Shown: positions 40,601-47,694 of the stretch, piece after piece | Position numbering within the stretch: the first letter of the stretch is position 1 | How the letters are laid out: each line of letters begins with the position of its first letter | From: JAGLTN01 sp023135255 | GTDB lineage: Bacteria; Planctomycetota; Phycisphaerae; Sedimentisphaerales; Anaerobacaceae | Direction of reading: 5' to 3' | NCBI GenBank assembly: GCA_030639495.1 | Contig: DAOWCP010000004.1 | Coordinates: 1-52,222, forward strand | DNA length: 52,222 nt | Notes under the pieces: model-generated | What the model was told of the DNA's origin: nothing | Seen by the model: only the letters and a program-made list of their open reading frames with translations | Database searches by the model: none | Made by a program: the position numbers and the translations under genes

Positions 40601-42760
40601 GCGAACAAAATGAGACCAGGTTGGACATCCGGTCGCTATTTGCTGATAGTCGGTGAAACTCAGATACTACCGAGTTACAACAGAAAATATGATTTGTATT
40701 ACACAACAAATGCAAAAGAACATTATGTCAGAATAACAGACAATTATTATGGTGACACAAATGGTAATGGTCCTTATTGGCCTGATCTTGCGATGGGCAG
40801 GATTGTCGGCAATACTGCATTGCAACTTGAAAAGCCCTTGCTGTGGAGTATAGGATTAGCTGAGGGTGTTTATACTCTTGACAATCCGTTTGCGATTTGT
40901 GCCAGCGGAAGTGATGATGAAGATGATTCAAGGTTCAGAGAAGAGCGTAATGTAATACGTCGCAGGTTATTAGACGAGGGGTACAGTGTGACACGGATAC
41001 ATGACCCGAATGCTAATGAATTGCTTGACGGAATGACAAATCAAACAGTTCTGTTTATGTCTGGCCATGGAAATACCAACAGATGGAACGGCATTACAAG
41101 TTCAGATGTCAATAATTTGTTCCGTCCCGACTGGGCCAGGCCTTTGGTCTACGCCAGCAGCTGCCTTACCGGAAGATATGTCGATGGTTATGGTTTAGCA
41201 GAAGCATTCCTTGAAAATGGCGCATCAATGTTTCTCGGAGCGACTGAAGTCACTTACAGTACCTGGTCAAGGTGGCTCGCGACAAGGTTCTTCGATAAAT
41301 TTATAGACAGTGGACTCACCGCTGGTGTTTCATTTGTCTGGGCCCAGAGAGATATTATTGGGGCTGGAAAACACTGGTGGGATAAAGGCCACAACGGGTA
41401 TATATCGGCAGTTATGCATCTTTATGGCGACCCGAAATTGGTGCATAGCTCCCCAGCAGCTGTCGGACCTACCGTCAAAGCACAAGCTGCTATGTCAACG
41501 AATATAACCGGACCCATCTCGACATTGCAGCTGACAATTCCAGGGTATGATGTTAATAATTTTGAAGGTGTTGACTATGTAACAATACCTCAGGGTAGTG
41601 AGCTTCTCGTCCCGGAAAAACCCCAGGTGCCGAGCTATGCAGTTGATGTCACTTTCCCTGCGGGCTATCGTGTGCAAAACGTTAGCATGACAGAGAGAAA
41701 AGACCTCTCTACTGATAGCGGATTAAATCTACCTATTGCCAAAGCTCTGATAAATGGTCAAGTTGCGCCTGCCAGCCAAAACCAACCACCAAGTGACGAC
41801 TTCTGGCCTGATTGTGATTTTGACTGGGTTGTTATAGAAGAGCCAAATGGTTTAACTACTCTGAAAATTACGGTTTATCCGTTCTACTACAAAGCAACAA
41901 CGACAGCTGTTGAGTTTTACCAGACTTATGGCTTTGATATCGACTATATAAATTCTGAAAATTCTATTGCTCAGTTCAAAACAGACAAAGTTGCATACAT
42001 GATGAACGAAACTGTAAACGCCGACCTTTATATAATGCTTTCGCAGCAGCAGGGCATCAACCTGATGGTTGAAGCGGCGGTTAAGACATCTGATGAGGAA
42101 ATTGTCGCAGGGATGAAGATTCAGAAGATGACCTCTGTTTCCGGCCTGGCATCGTGCAGCTTTGAGTTTGATTCGACAGGGTTCGATGCGGGTGATTATA
42201 TATTTGAAGCGGAAGTAAAATACACCGACGGCTCAATAGTTGCTAAAAAGAACTGTCAGTTTAACATAGGTCAATCGCAGGGACAGATCACTGATTTAAC
42301 CGTTGACCCTGCTTGCTTCTCTGTCAACGATAATGTCAATATAGTAGCAGTGTTTGAAAATACTGGTGAATCGCCAATCACAGGTTCTTTAGCTATTGAA
42401 GTTAAAGACCTCGCAGGGGTGGTAGTCGAAGATTTCCACCAGGACTTTAATGACCTCCCAGCCAGTGCAATAAACAGCTTCAATGTGCTCTGGCAAAATA
42501 CTCAACTTGCTCGCGGCGATTGCAGAATAGTTGCTACTGCCTATTATGACGGCAAAACTGCAACAAAATCGTTCCCTGAAATAATTGCCAGTCCAGATTT
42601 CAACGAGGATGGTCAGGTCAATTTTGACGATTTTGCCGTATTGGCCCAATTCTGGCAGCTAAACTACAGCCCAGCCGACATCGCACCGCCGGGAGGTGAC
42701 TGTATTATAGATTATTACGATTTGCAGGCAATGTTGGAAAACTGGCTGACCCCGCCATAA
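37694..42760 (+). CDS. Large secreted C25 (gingipain-type) cysteine peptidase with surface modules
   Basis: 1688 aa. AAAGGG precedes the ATG; signal peptide 1-23. Order of parts: a CARDB-like domain (24-123, PDLVVTDVWSDG), an Fn3-like domain (126-215, ITYKAAKIEWVTDEDSNSLV), Ig-like segments, then four to five FG-GAP-like repeats (about 650-890, GDALATGNV, GDGFAVGNV, RDAFAVGNI). The C25 peptidase domain spans about 900-1240: the catalytic His is His1125 (FMSGHGNTNRW) and the Cys is Cys1157 (YASSCLTGRYVDG), 32 residues apart as in gingipains. More beta domains follow, and the chain ends in a dockerin-like pair (DFNEDGQVNFDDFAVLAQFW and DYYDLQAMLENWL). Probably a cell-surface or secreted endopeptidase; cleavage preference unknown. 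Confidence 0.88.
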   Translation: MKTEKQFVWVFIILMSLASGALSKPDLVVTDVWSDGATIWCQLMNIGDETAASGHETALYVDGNKVSTKTVTVTLSPGQRLDQTFSHIWQCGSGSDYIVVTADYQDIIFEENESNNSRVETWKCDNDPPEITSGPTVSGITYKAAKIEWVTDEDSNSLVIFDKNAKVYGLRKSDGTLDKEHEINLDNLDPSTIYHYKVLSTDGSDNTVSSEQGYFETLSLADSTNPQIHSISRISKKFPMEFSADASDNTEMQKVEFYMEGKLIEIDFSPPYKFYIDPVLMHLDINDVNQNMMVLARAYDMAGMIKDEVMSFYMDAPDFPAEVAFDSPRDGYDILIEEGQSQVPAGRMVDVFVVASETPWDERETRWGTFISGSDVNRIEVYFCDSNTPDFVAYDCQRLSASYDAGGLEVGEYNVVAKVYSNGPHAIAVTVTHTLVVATYEPRKVEFRRREVANDDNCLNVTLKLQNRGDENALLQTIYDRVTGFVVLPEETADYNVVAEYDWLSKTSLVTIDFKDGKVMHPMAHYDDTYDVEYTIIPVMYNGFENYTMGSEMVTLDYEFPVGGLEYEASRMLRREGLSLRNKVNDSLVESDYMIVTNPKILWGTNPAADCDQLFSTMAKLATIRNGVFGFFEGHATSSTRFDRTDKIAVGETLTDSRHRGQEIIILEDEEDRILFYDAIGYVGEISHDGAHSNDALAVGNTSEVFFGYGSFAAGQEIVIADGDGSNLGRITIYQYWPALNSVNDESHFVSCYESGDALATGNVGCTTLAADSLDEIIIAHDDDNTIYIYDEGYSSWVEATTIPSSYETGDGFAVGNVCGDYKDEIIVADIDADTIYIYDDEGDEHSFSYSLESGDRISVADVYGDDSEEIIIFMQSRDRIEKISCSMSTAGALTHRHVGYFDYYLNSRDAFAVGNILTCSKDEILVARGYRANERNVGDIEIITSYGGLGPSQERDIFDGLISEGGEWANKMRPGWTSGRYLLIVGETQILPSYNRKYDLYYTTNAKEHYVRITDNYYGDTNGNGPYWPDLAMGRIVGNTALQLEKPLLWSIGLAEGVYTLDNPFAICASGSDDEDDSRFREERNVIRRRLLDEGYSVTRIHDPNANELLDGMTNQTVLFMSGHGNTNRWNGITSSDVNNLFRPDWARPLVYASSCLTGRYVDGYGLAEAFLENGASMFLGATEVTYSTWSRWLATRFFDKFIDSGLTAGVSFVWAQRDIIGAGKHWWDKGHNGYISAVMHLYGDPKLVHSSPAAVGPTVKAQAAMSTNITGPISTLQLTIPGYDVNNFEGVDYVTIPQGSELLVPEKPQVPSYAVDVTFPAGYRVQNVSMTERKDLSTDSGLNLPIAKALINGQVAPASQNQPPSDDFWPDCDFDWVVIEEPNGLTTLKITVYPFYYKATTTAVEFYQTYGFDIDYINSENSIAQFKTDKVAYMMNETVNADLYIMLSQQQGINLMVEAAVKTSDEEIVAGMKIQKMTSVSGLASCSFEFDSTGFDAGDYIFEAEVKYTDGSIVAKKNCQFNIGQSQGQITDLTVDPACFSVNDNVNIVAVFENTGESPITGSLAIEVKDLAGVVVEDFHQDFNDLPASAINSFNVLWQNTQLARGDCRIVATAYYDGKTATKSFPEIIASPDFNEDGQVNFDDFAVLAQFWQLNYSPADIAPPGGDCIIDYYDLQAMLENWLTPP

Positions 42761-42880
42761 AAGCCCTGGATAAGCCTTCTAACCATAGAGGCCGATTATA
42801 TTTGTGCCGCTTTTTGTGGGCGATTACAGGAAAACCTGTTGAATTTCTAAAAATAATTGGTTAACCTGTTTACCTTGCTT

Positions 42881-42964
42881 GGCCGAGTGGCGGAATGGCA
42901 GACGCTGGGGACTTAAAATCCCCTGCCCGTAATGGGCGTGTGGGTTCGACTCCCACCTCGGCTA
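42881..42964 (+). tRNA. tRNA-Leu (anticodon UAA)
   Basis: 84 nt, class II. Acceptor GGCCGAG pairs with CTCGGCT (first pair G-U), D-arm GCGGAATGGCAGACGC, anticodon stem GGGGA/TCCCC with loop CTTAAAA (anticodon TAA), long variable arm GCCC-GTAAT-GGGC, T-arm GTGGGTTCGACTCCCAC. The 3' CCA is not encoded. It lies between the C25 peptidase and the surface-glycan locus. Confidence 0.95.
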
Positions 42965-43103
42965 ATTGATTTTACACACAAGAAATGCACTTTTAGAATT
43001 ATTTGGGATTTCGCATTGCCATTTTTCCTCTTGACGAAAAAAGACCATTAATATAGAACGTCGAGGGAAGCTAAAATTGATGTGAGTGAGAGAGTGATTA
43101 TTA

Positions 43104-43274
43104 ATGGAAGGGTTAAAAAATGCATCCTACTATCAAGTTCATGAGGTGGGATTTAGTTGTTGGGGCTGGTGGGGTGGATATTGGGCTGAAATAATTGTTA
43201 AAGGGCTGAAAAACAGTTTTTTTCACATTGACAGGGGCTGTTTCTGTGGGTATCATCCGGTTTTGTGTTTCTAA
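43104..43274 (+). CDS. Possible 56-aa Gly/Trp-rich small protein
   Basis: An ATG at 43104 opens 56 codons ending TAA at 43272. The peptide is rich in aromatic and Gly residues (SCWGWWGGYWAE in the middle) with two C-terminal Cys clusters (DRGCFCGYH, VLCF). A GAGAGAG stretch lies upstream. Against it: the -35/-10 of the next gene (43228-43256) is inside the frame, and no family was recognised. It could be random open sequence. Confidence 0.2.
   Translation: MEGLKNASYYQVHEVGFSCWGWWGGYWAEIIVKGLKNSFFHIDRGCFCGYHPVLCF
43228..43256 (+). promoter_or_regulatory. Strong sigma-70-type promoter of the surface-glycan locus
   Basis: TTGACA (43228-43233), 17 bp, TATCAT (43251-43256). Start near 43263, giving a leader of about 75 nt before the Wzz-type gene, whose ATG has AGGAGG upstream. 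Confidence 0.7.
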
Positions 43275-43337
43275 AATAGAATGCAAAGTTCTGGATCATT
43301 GCGGGTACTTTGAAGATTTTGTCAGGAGGCCAATAAT

Positions 43338-44540
43338 ATGGCGAGTTTAGAAAAAGATGGTTTAAATGAGACAGCTGCTGGTAGCGATGTTCAGGGCGAT
43401 GTCAACATCTACGAGGATGAGATTAATCTTATGGATTATTTTCTGGTTCTCTGGAAACGAAAATGGTTCATTTTATTGGCTTCTGTGTTGCCGGTTTTAG
43501 TAGTAGGGTTGGTCATGTTTCTTTGGCCGAGAGATTATAAAATTAGCTATATATATAATACGGGGCTGGGCGAAAAGGCATTTAGGGTTCTTGAGGATAA
43601 GTTTTACAGTGCAGAAAACTTAGAAAAGCTTTCCCAAAAGCTGAAAGCTGAGGGGCTTAATGAGTATGCTGGAAAGATAACAGGCATCGGAACGGCTGGA
43701 GGCTTAAGAGAGTTTGTTTCTTTCGAGGTTTCACCATTGTATTTTGATGCTATAGAACCATCAAGAGCTAAAGACATGGAAGAATTAGAGAAGATTCAGC
43801 AGGCCAAAGGTACTCTTTTAATTATGCAAGTTAAGGCTCAGTCCAAAGAGCATATTCGGGAAATTGCGTTGGTTTGCAGAAATAATTTTGAACAGATCAT
43901 ACCTTTGTATTCGGTGAGAGAAGAACTGAATAGTAAGATTGTAGGCTTTAAGGGGGGGATGGCTAGTATCGAAGAGGCGAGATACACGTTAAACCAGCAA
44001 TTAGAACGGAAAAAAACTACTCTTGAGAAGCTGAAAAAAACCGGTTCTCAAAGTTCAGATAAGCTGCCAAGTGATGTCACCTTGCAGTTTAACAATGTTG
44101 GTGCTGATAGTGCTTTTTTGCCTTTAGCGTACCAGGTACAAGCGGCCGAGACCCAGATAATTAATCTCCAAGAGCAAATCATGGCTAATAAAGAGAAGTA
44201 TGAATATGACACTGCTTTGCTCGGATTAAATGAAAAGCTGTTTAGTCACGTTGAGAAGTTGATACCCTCTTATTATACGCTTGGGCAGTTTCGTGTATTT
44301 TTGACCGAGACGCTATCTGAATATAAAGAGGACCAGCAGCAATTGCAGGATTATTTGAATGCTTATATTAAAAGAGTTGAAAATAAGATAGCGACTGCTA
44401 TGCCTTTGGTAGAAAAGCCAAAGGTTTATTCAATCGCTAAGGGTACAGTCAAGAAGAGTGGTATTGTGTTTGTGATAGCATTGATGATGTCAGTATTTGG
44501 GGCTTTCTTTTTGGAAGGCTTAAAAAGAAGTCAAGGCTAA
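43338..44540 (+). CDS. Wzz-type chain-length determinant protein
   Basis: 400 aa with the polysaccharide co-polymerase layout. A short cytoplasmic start containing DEINLMDYFLVLWKRKWFI leads to TM1 (43-63); a large periplasmic part with coiled-coil stretches (about 190-340) follows; then a Pro-containing segment KPKVYSIAKGTVKKSG and TM2 (373-394). No C-terminal tyrosine kinase (BY-kinase) domain is present, so it resembles Wzz of O-antigen systems rather than Wzc. It regulates the length of exported polysaccharide in the inner membrane. It is the first gene after the promoter at 43228 and sits 314 bp before legB, consistent with a surface-glycan locus. Confidence 0.85.
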   Translation: MASLEKDGLNETAAGSDVQGDVNIYEDEINLMDYFLVLWKRKWFILLASVLPVLVVGLVMFLWPRDYKISYIYNTGLGEKAFRVLEDKFYSAENLEKLSQKLKAEGLNEYAGKITGIGTAGGLREFVSFEVSPLYFDAIEPSRAKDMEELEKIQQAKGTLLIMQVKAQSKEHIREIALVCRNNFEQIIPLYSVREELNSKIVGFKGGMASIEEARYTLNQQLERKKTTLEKLKKTGSQSSDKLPSDVTLQFNNVGADSAFLPLAYQVQAAETQIINLQEQIMANKEKYEYDTALLGLNEKLFSHVEKLIPSYYTLGQFRVFLTETLSEYKEDQQQLQDYLNAYIKRVENKIATAMPLVEKPKVYSIAKGTVKKSGIVFVIALMMSVFGAFFLEGLKRSQG

Positions 44541-44627
44541 GCTTGCTAGAAATAAATATTTTGCCGGGTCAATTTAAGGTATTAGAGTATTAACGGTTAC
44601 TGCATTTACGGGTTTGGCCTGAGTGAC

Positions 44628-44642
44628 AACCGACGGGGACGG
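44628..44642 (+). repeat. Direct repeat AACCGACGGGGACRG, copy 1
   Basis: AACCGACGGGGACGG here and AACCGACGGGGACAG at 44743-44757, same orientation, about 115 bp apart in the gap between the Wzz-type gene and legB. The G-rich motif resembles REP-like elements associated with small transposases, but no transposase is present. Confidence 0.6.
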
Positions 44643-44718
44643 AGTGCGTTTGGATTTTTTGTTTTGTTATTGAGTGGTGGATTCAGCTCAGGTTTGGTAC
44701 CGAAAAGCAGTAAGGGTT

Positions 44719-44769
44719 TATCCATAATTGGCGGTTAATTGTAACCGACGGGGACAGGGTTTATGGATA
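44719..44769 (+). repeat. Nested hairpin containing direct repeat copy 2, upstream of legB
   Basis: The outer arms TATCCATAA (44719-44727) and TTATGGATA (44761-44769) are a perfect 9-bp inverted repeat. Inside lies CGGTTA-ATTG-TAACCG, a 6-bp hairpin overlapping the repeat AACCGACGGGGACAG. The rest of the 314-bp gap has no gene. It ends 85 bp before the legB ATG and could be a structured leader or REP-like relic. Confidence 0.55.
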
Positions 44770-44854
44770 TAGATGTCAATTACTTTTTAAGCTCGTTACA
44801 AAGAGCTATTGTTTCAATCTTTTATTAGAATTGTGATGGGTTTATAACAAATAA

Positions 44855-45853
44855 ATGGATTTAACGAATAAAAAAGTGTTGGTAACAGGTGCAGATGGTT
44901 TTATAGGTGGGCACCTAGTAGAGCGATTACTTGAAGAGAATTGTCAAGTCAAAGCATTTGTCTATTACAACTCATTTAATTCATGGGGATGGCTTGATAC
45001 ATTTTCAAAGGATACGCTAAGCAAGATAGAGATTTTTGCCAGCGACATCCGCGACCCTAATGGTGTTAGAAAAGCTATTAAAGATGTTCAAATAGTTTTT
45101 CATTTAGCGGCATTAATAGGAATTCCATTTTCTTACCAGTCTCCTGATTCGTATATAGACACGAATATCAAAGGTACGCTTAACATCTTAAGTGCCAGCA
45201 ATGATTATGATATTGAGAAAGTTTTAGTCACATCCACATCTGAAGTCTACGGCACCGCTCAATATGCACCAATCGATGAGAGTCATCCATTCCAGGGCCA
45301 GTCACCCTATTCAGCCTCTAAGATAGGTGCTGACCGTATCTCCGAATCATTTTATCGTTCATTTGGAACTCCAGTAGCGATAGCTCGTCCTTTTAACACT
45401 TATGGGCCTCGGCAATCTGCTCGTGCTATCATTCCGACAATAATAACACAGCTGTTAAACGGCAAGGAAGAGATCAGCCTTGGCTCGTTACATCCCACCC
45501 GAGATTTGAACTATGTAAGTGATGTCTGTGAAGGTTTCCTTGCAATAGCGAAATGTGACGAGACAATTGGCAAGGAGATTAATATTGGCTCTGGCAAAGA
45601 TATCTCAATTGGCGATCTTGCAAAGTTGCTAATAGAAATAATAAATCCTTCTGCACGTATAGTATCCGAGGACTTGAGGAAGAGGCCTGATAATAGCGAA
45701 GTCGAACAACTTCTGTGCGACAATGGTTTAATTAAGCAATTGACGAAATGGGAGCCTAAAGTTTCTTTAAGAGATGGTCTTGAGAAGACTATTGAATGGT
45801 TTAAAGATAAAGAGAACTTAAAGCAATACAAAGATGGCATATATAATGTCTGA
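44855..45853 (+). CDS. legB: NAD-dependent 4,6-dehydratase, legionaminic acid pathway (LegB)
   Basis: 332 aa short-chain dehydrogenase/reductase. The NAD motif is VTGADGFIGGHLVERLL, the catalytic Tyr-Lys is in SPYSASKIGADRI (Y-x3-K), and the Ser/Thr in TSTSEVYGTAQ. The stretch FNSWGWLD near residue 45 is characteristic of LegB (Campylobacter Cj1319), as is RPFNTYGPRQSARA. LegB converts GDP-GlcNAc (or UDP-GlcNAc) to the 4-keto-6-deoxy sugar, the first modification step toward legionaminic acid. It begins a run of eight same-strand genes; legC starts before its stop. The upstream ribosome site is weak. Substrate nucleotide (GDP) is inferred from ptmE downstream. Confidence 0.9.
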   Translation: MDLTNKKVLVTGADGFIGGHLVERLLEENCQVKAFVYYNSFNSWGWLDTFSKDTLSKIEIFASDIRDPNGVRKAIKDVQIVFHLAALIGIPFSYQSPDSYIDTNIKGTLNILSASNDYDIEKVLVTSTSEVYGTAQYAPIDESHPFQGQSPYSASKIGADRISESFYRSFGTPVAIARPFNTYGPRQSARAIIPTIITQLLNGKEEISLGSLHPTRDLNYVSDVCEGFLAIAKCDETIGKEINIGSGKDISIGDLAKLLIEIINPSARIVSEDLRKRPDNSEVEQLLCDNGLIKQLTKWEPKVSLRDGLEKTIEWFKDKENLKQYKDGIYNV

Positions 45854-47048
45854 GAAGAGTTCCTTTAATATACCTCTTTCAGAGCCTGTGATCTCTGGCA
45901 ATGAGAAGAAGTATGTCAATGAATGCCTGGATACCGGCTGGGTGTCTTCGGTCGGCAGTTACGTTGAACGTTTTGAACAAATGGCGGCGGCTCATGTCGG
46001 CAGCGATCATGCAGTTGCTGTTGTCAACGGCACCTCGGCGATCCATGTAAGTTTGTTGTGTTGCGATGTAAAGCCAGGAGATGAAGTTATTGTGCCTGCT
46101 CTTACTTTCATTGCGTCTGTAAATGCTATCAAATATTGCGTCGGTGAACCCGTATTCATGGATTGTAAGGCGGAAACTTTATGCATGGATGCGGACAAAG
46201 TCGGACGGTTTTTAGAATCCAAATGTGAGCTTCGTTCGGACGGTTTTACTTATAACAAACAAAGCGGTCGTCGGGTCAAGGCCCTTATCGTTGTTCATGT
46301 CTTTGGACACCCCGCAGACATGGATGCTCTGGTCAACATCTGCAATCAGTGGAATCTTACGTTAATCGAGGATGCTACAGAAAGCCTTGGCTCGGAATTT
46401 AAGGGTAAGCAGACAGGCTCATTTGGTACGGTCGGTTGTTTTTCATTTAATGGCAACAAGATTCTGACCACCGGCGGTGGCGGGATGGTTGTTACTAGCG
46501 ATAAGTCTTTGTCTGAAAGAATAAAACATATAACAACTCAGGCTAAATGTAGTCGTCTTGAATACGACCATGATGAGATAGGTTATAATTACAGGCTAAC
46601 GAACATCCAGGCAGCTATTGGTGTCGGTCAGATGGAAAGGCTTGCGGAATTCATAGAAATCAAAAGAAGTAACGCTTCATTATACAACGATCTTCTTTCT
46701 GGAATAGCTGAGATTCAATTTATCTGGGAGCCAGACGGAGCCAAGAGCAACTTTTGGTTTTATACAATTAAAGTTCCGCGTGACCACAAAAACCATCTGA
46801 TCGATTTTTTGCTTTCAAAGAACATTGGGGTTAGGCCTGTGTGGAAGTTAGTAAACACTCTTCCTATGTATCGCAACTGTGAAAGTTATGAAGTAGAGCA
46901 GGCAATTGATGTTTATGATAGATGTATAAATCTGCCATGCAGTGTGACATTAAAAGAAGAAAACATTAAGTTCATCGTGGAAAAGATTAATGATTACTTT
47001 TTATCAAAGGGGCAAAAAGGTGAAGATATTATTTTTGGCAAAAAATAA
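45846..47048 (+). CDS. legC: PLP-dependent aminotransferase, legionaminic acid pathway (LegC)
   Basis: 400 aa from the ATG at 45846 (GATGG six bases before it); an in-frame ATG at 45834 adds four residues. Both overlap the legB stop. DegT/DnrJ/EryC1 fold: IPLSEPVISGNEKKYVNECL, DTGWVSSVGSYVERFE, NGTSAIHVSLLC and the PLP lysine Lys205 in FSFNGNKILTTGGGG. LegC transfers an amino group from glutamate to C4 of the keto sugar, giving the 4-amino sugar that is then acylated. The overlap with legB and the tight coupling to the next gene (29-nt overlap) show one operon. PseC is the nearest alternative; pairing with LegB/LegI/LegG favours LegC. Confidence 0.9.
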   Translation: MSEKSSFNIPLSEPVISGNEKKYVNECLDTGWVSSVGSYVERFEQMAAAHVGSDHAVAVVNGTSAIHVSLLCCDVKPGDEVIVPALTFIASVNAIKYCVGEPVFMDCKAETLCMDADKVGRFLESKCELRSDGFTYNKQSGRRVKALIVVHVFGHPADMDALVNICNQWNLTLIEDATESLGSEFKGKQTGSFGTVGCFSFNGNKILTTGGGGMVVTSDKSLSERIKHITTQAKCSRLEYDHDEIGYNYRLTNIQAAIGVGQMERLAEFIEIKRSNASLYNDLLSGIAEIQFIWEPDGAKSNFWFYTIKVPRDHKNHLIDFLLSKNIGVRPVWKLVNTLPMYRNCESYEVEQAIDVYDRCINLPCSVTLKEENIKFIVEKINDYFLSKGQKGEDIIFGKK

Positions 47049-47688
47049 ACCTTTATCAGAAGATGCTGCAGAGCTTATAAGGTCTCATTATGCTAATTCA
47101 GTGATTGTCTTTGGCAATCTTGGTGATCCCTATCCGTCCGATTTATTAAATGAGAAGTTTGATTATGTAATATCTTACATCTCACCCTGGATAATTCCTG
47201 CTCAAACTTTGCAGAACACAAAGATAGCTGCGATCAACTTTCATCCCGGCCCTCCTGAGTATCCCGGCATAGGTTGTGTCAATTTTGCAATTTATAATAA
47301 TGAAAATGAATTTGGCATTACAGTTCATCACATGAAAGAAAAGGTTGATTCAGGGAACATAATTGCGGTCAATCGATTTCCGGTATTTGAAAATGATTCT
47401 GTTTATTCGTTGACCCAGAGGTGCTATGCATATATCTATACCTCATTTATTGAGATGTTTTCATTAATCAGGCATGAAGAAGATTTGCCTAAGAGCGATG
47501 AGGTGTGGCAAAGAAAGCCTTTTACGAGAAAAGAACTAAATGATCTATGTATAATTACGAAAGATATGTCGGAAGTTGAAATATCAAGAAGAATAAAAGC
47601 TGTTACATATCCAGGAATGCCCGGTGCCTATATCAAATTAGGTGGAGTTAAATTTGCTACATCTTCTCAATCTAAAGAAGGATCTTAA
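47020..47688 (+). CDS. Formyltransferase-fold enzyme in the legionaminic acid operon (probable amino-sugar N-formyltransferase)
   Basis: 222 aa from the GTG at 47020, chosen because AAGGGG lies seven bases upstream; an ATG at 46990 would overlap legC by 59 bases. The methionyl-tRNA formyltransferase-type core is complete: NFHPGPPEYPGIGCVNFAI gives Asn73 and His75, and the Asp of KVDSGNII is Asp110, forming the N-H-D catalytic triad for N10-formyltetrahydrofolate. The C-terminal OB-type tRNA-binding domain of Fmt is missing. Sugar formyltransferases (VioF, WbkC, ArnA N-domain) share this architecture. It replaces the N-acetyltransferase LegH in the pathway, so it would formylate the 4-amino group made by LegC. 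This is inferred from motif and position. Confidence 0.8.
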   Translation: MKILFLAKNKPLSEDAAELIRSHYANSVIVFGNLGDPYPSDLLNEKFDYVISYISPWIIPAQTLQNTKIAAINFHPGPPEYPGIGCVNFAIYNNENEFGITVHHMKEKVDSGNIIAVNRFPVFENDSVYSLTQRCYAYIYTSFIEMFSLIRHEEDLPKSDEVWQRKPFTRKELNDLCIITKDMSEVEISRRIKAVTYPGMPGAYIKLGGVKFATSSQSKEGS

Positions 47689-47694
47689 GGGACA

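Noticed and set aside
39540..40931. Minus-strand open frames inside the C25 peptidase gene
   Set aside because: They are antisense shadows with no family features and no ribosome sites.
33590..42793. Shared 13-mer AACCATAGAGGCC at 33590 and 42781
   Set aside because: One copy is part of a terminator stem, the other has no hairpin; no longer similarity, so probably chance.
42826..42839. ACAGG-AAAA-CCTGT hairpin after the C25 gene as a terminator
   Set aside because: A five-pair stem without a T-run is too weak to call.
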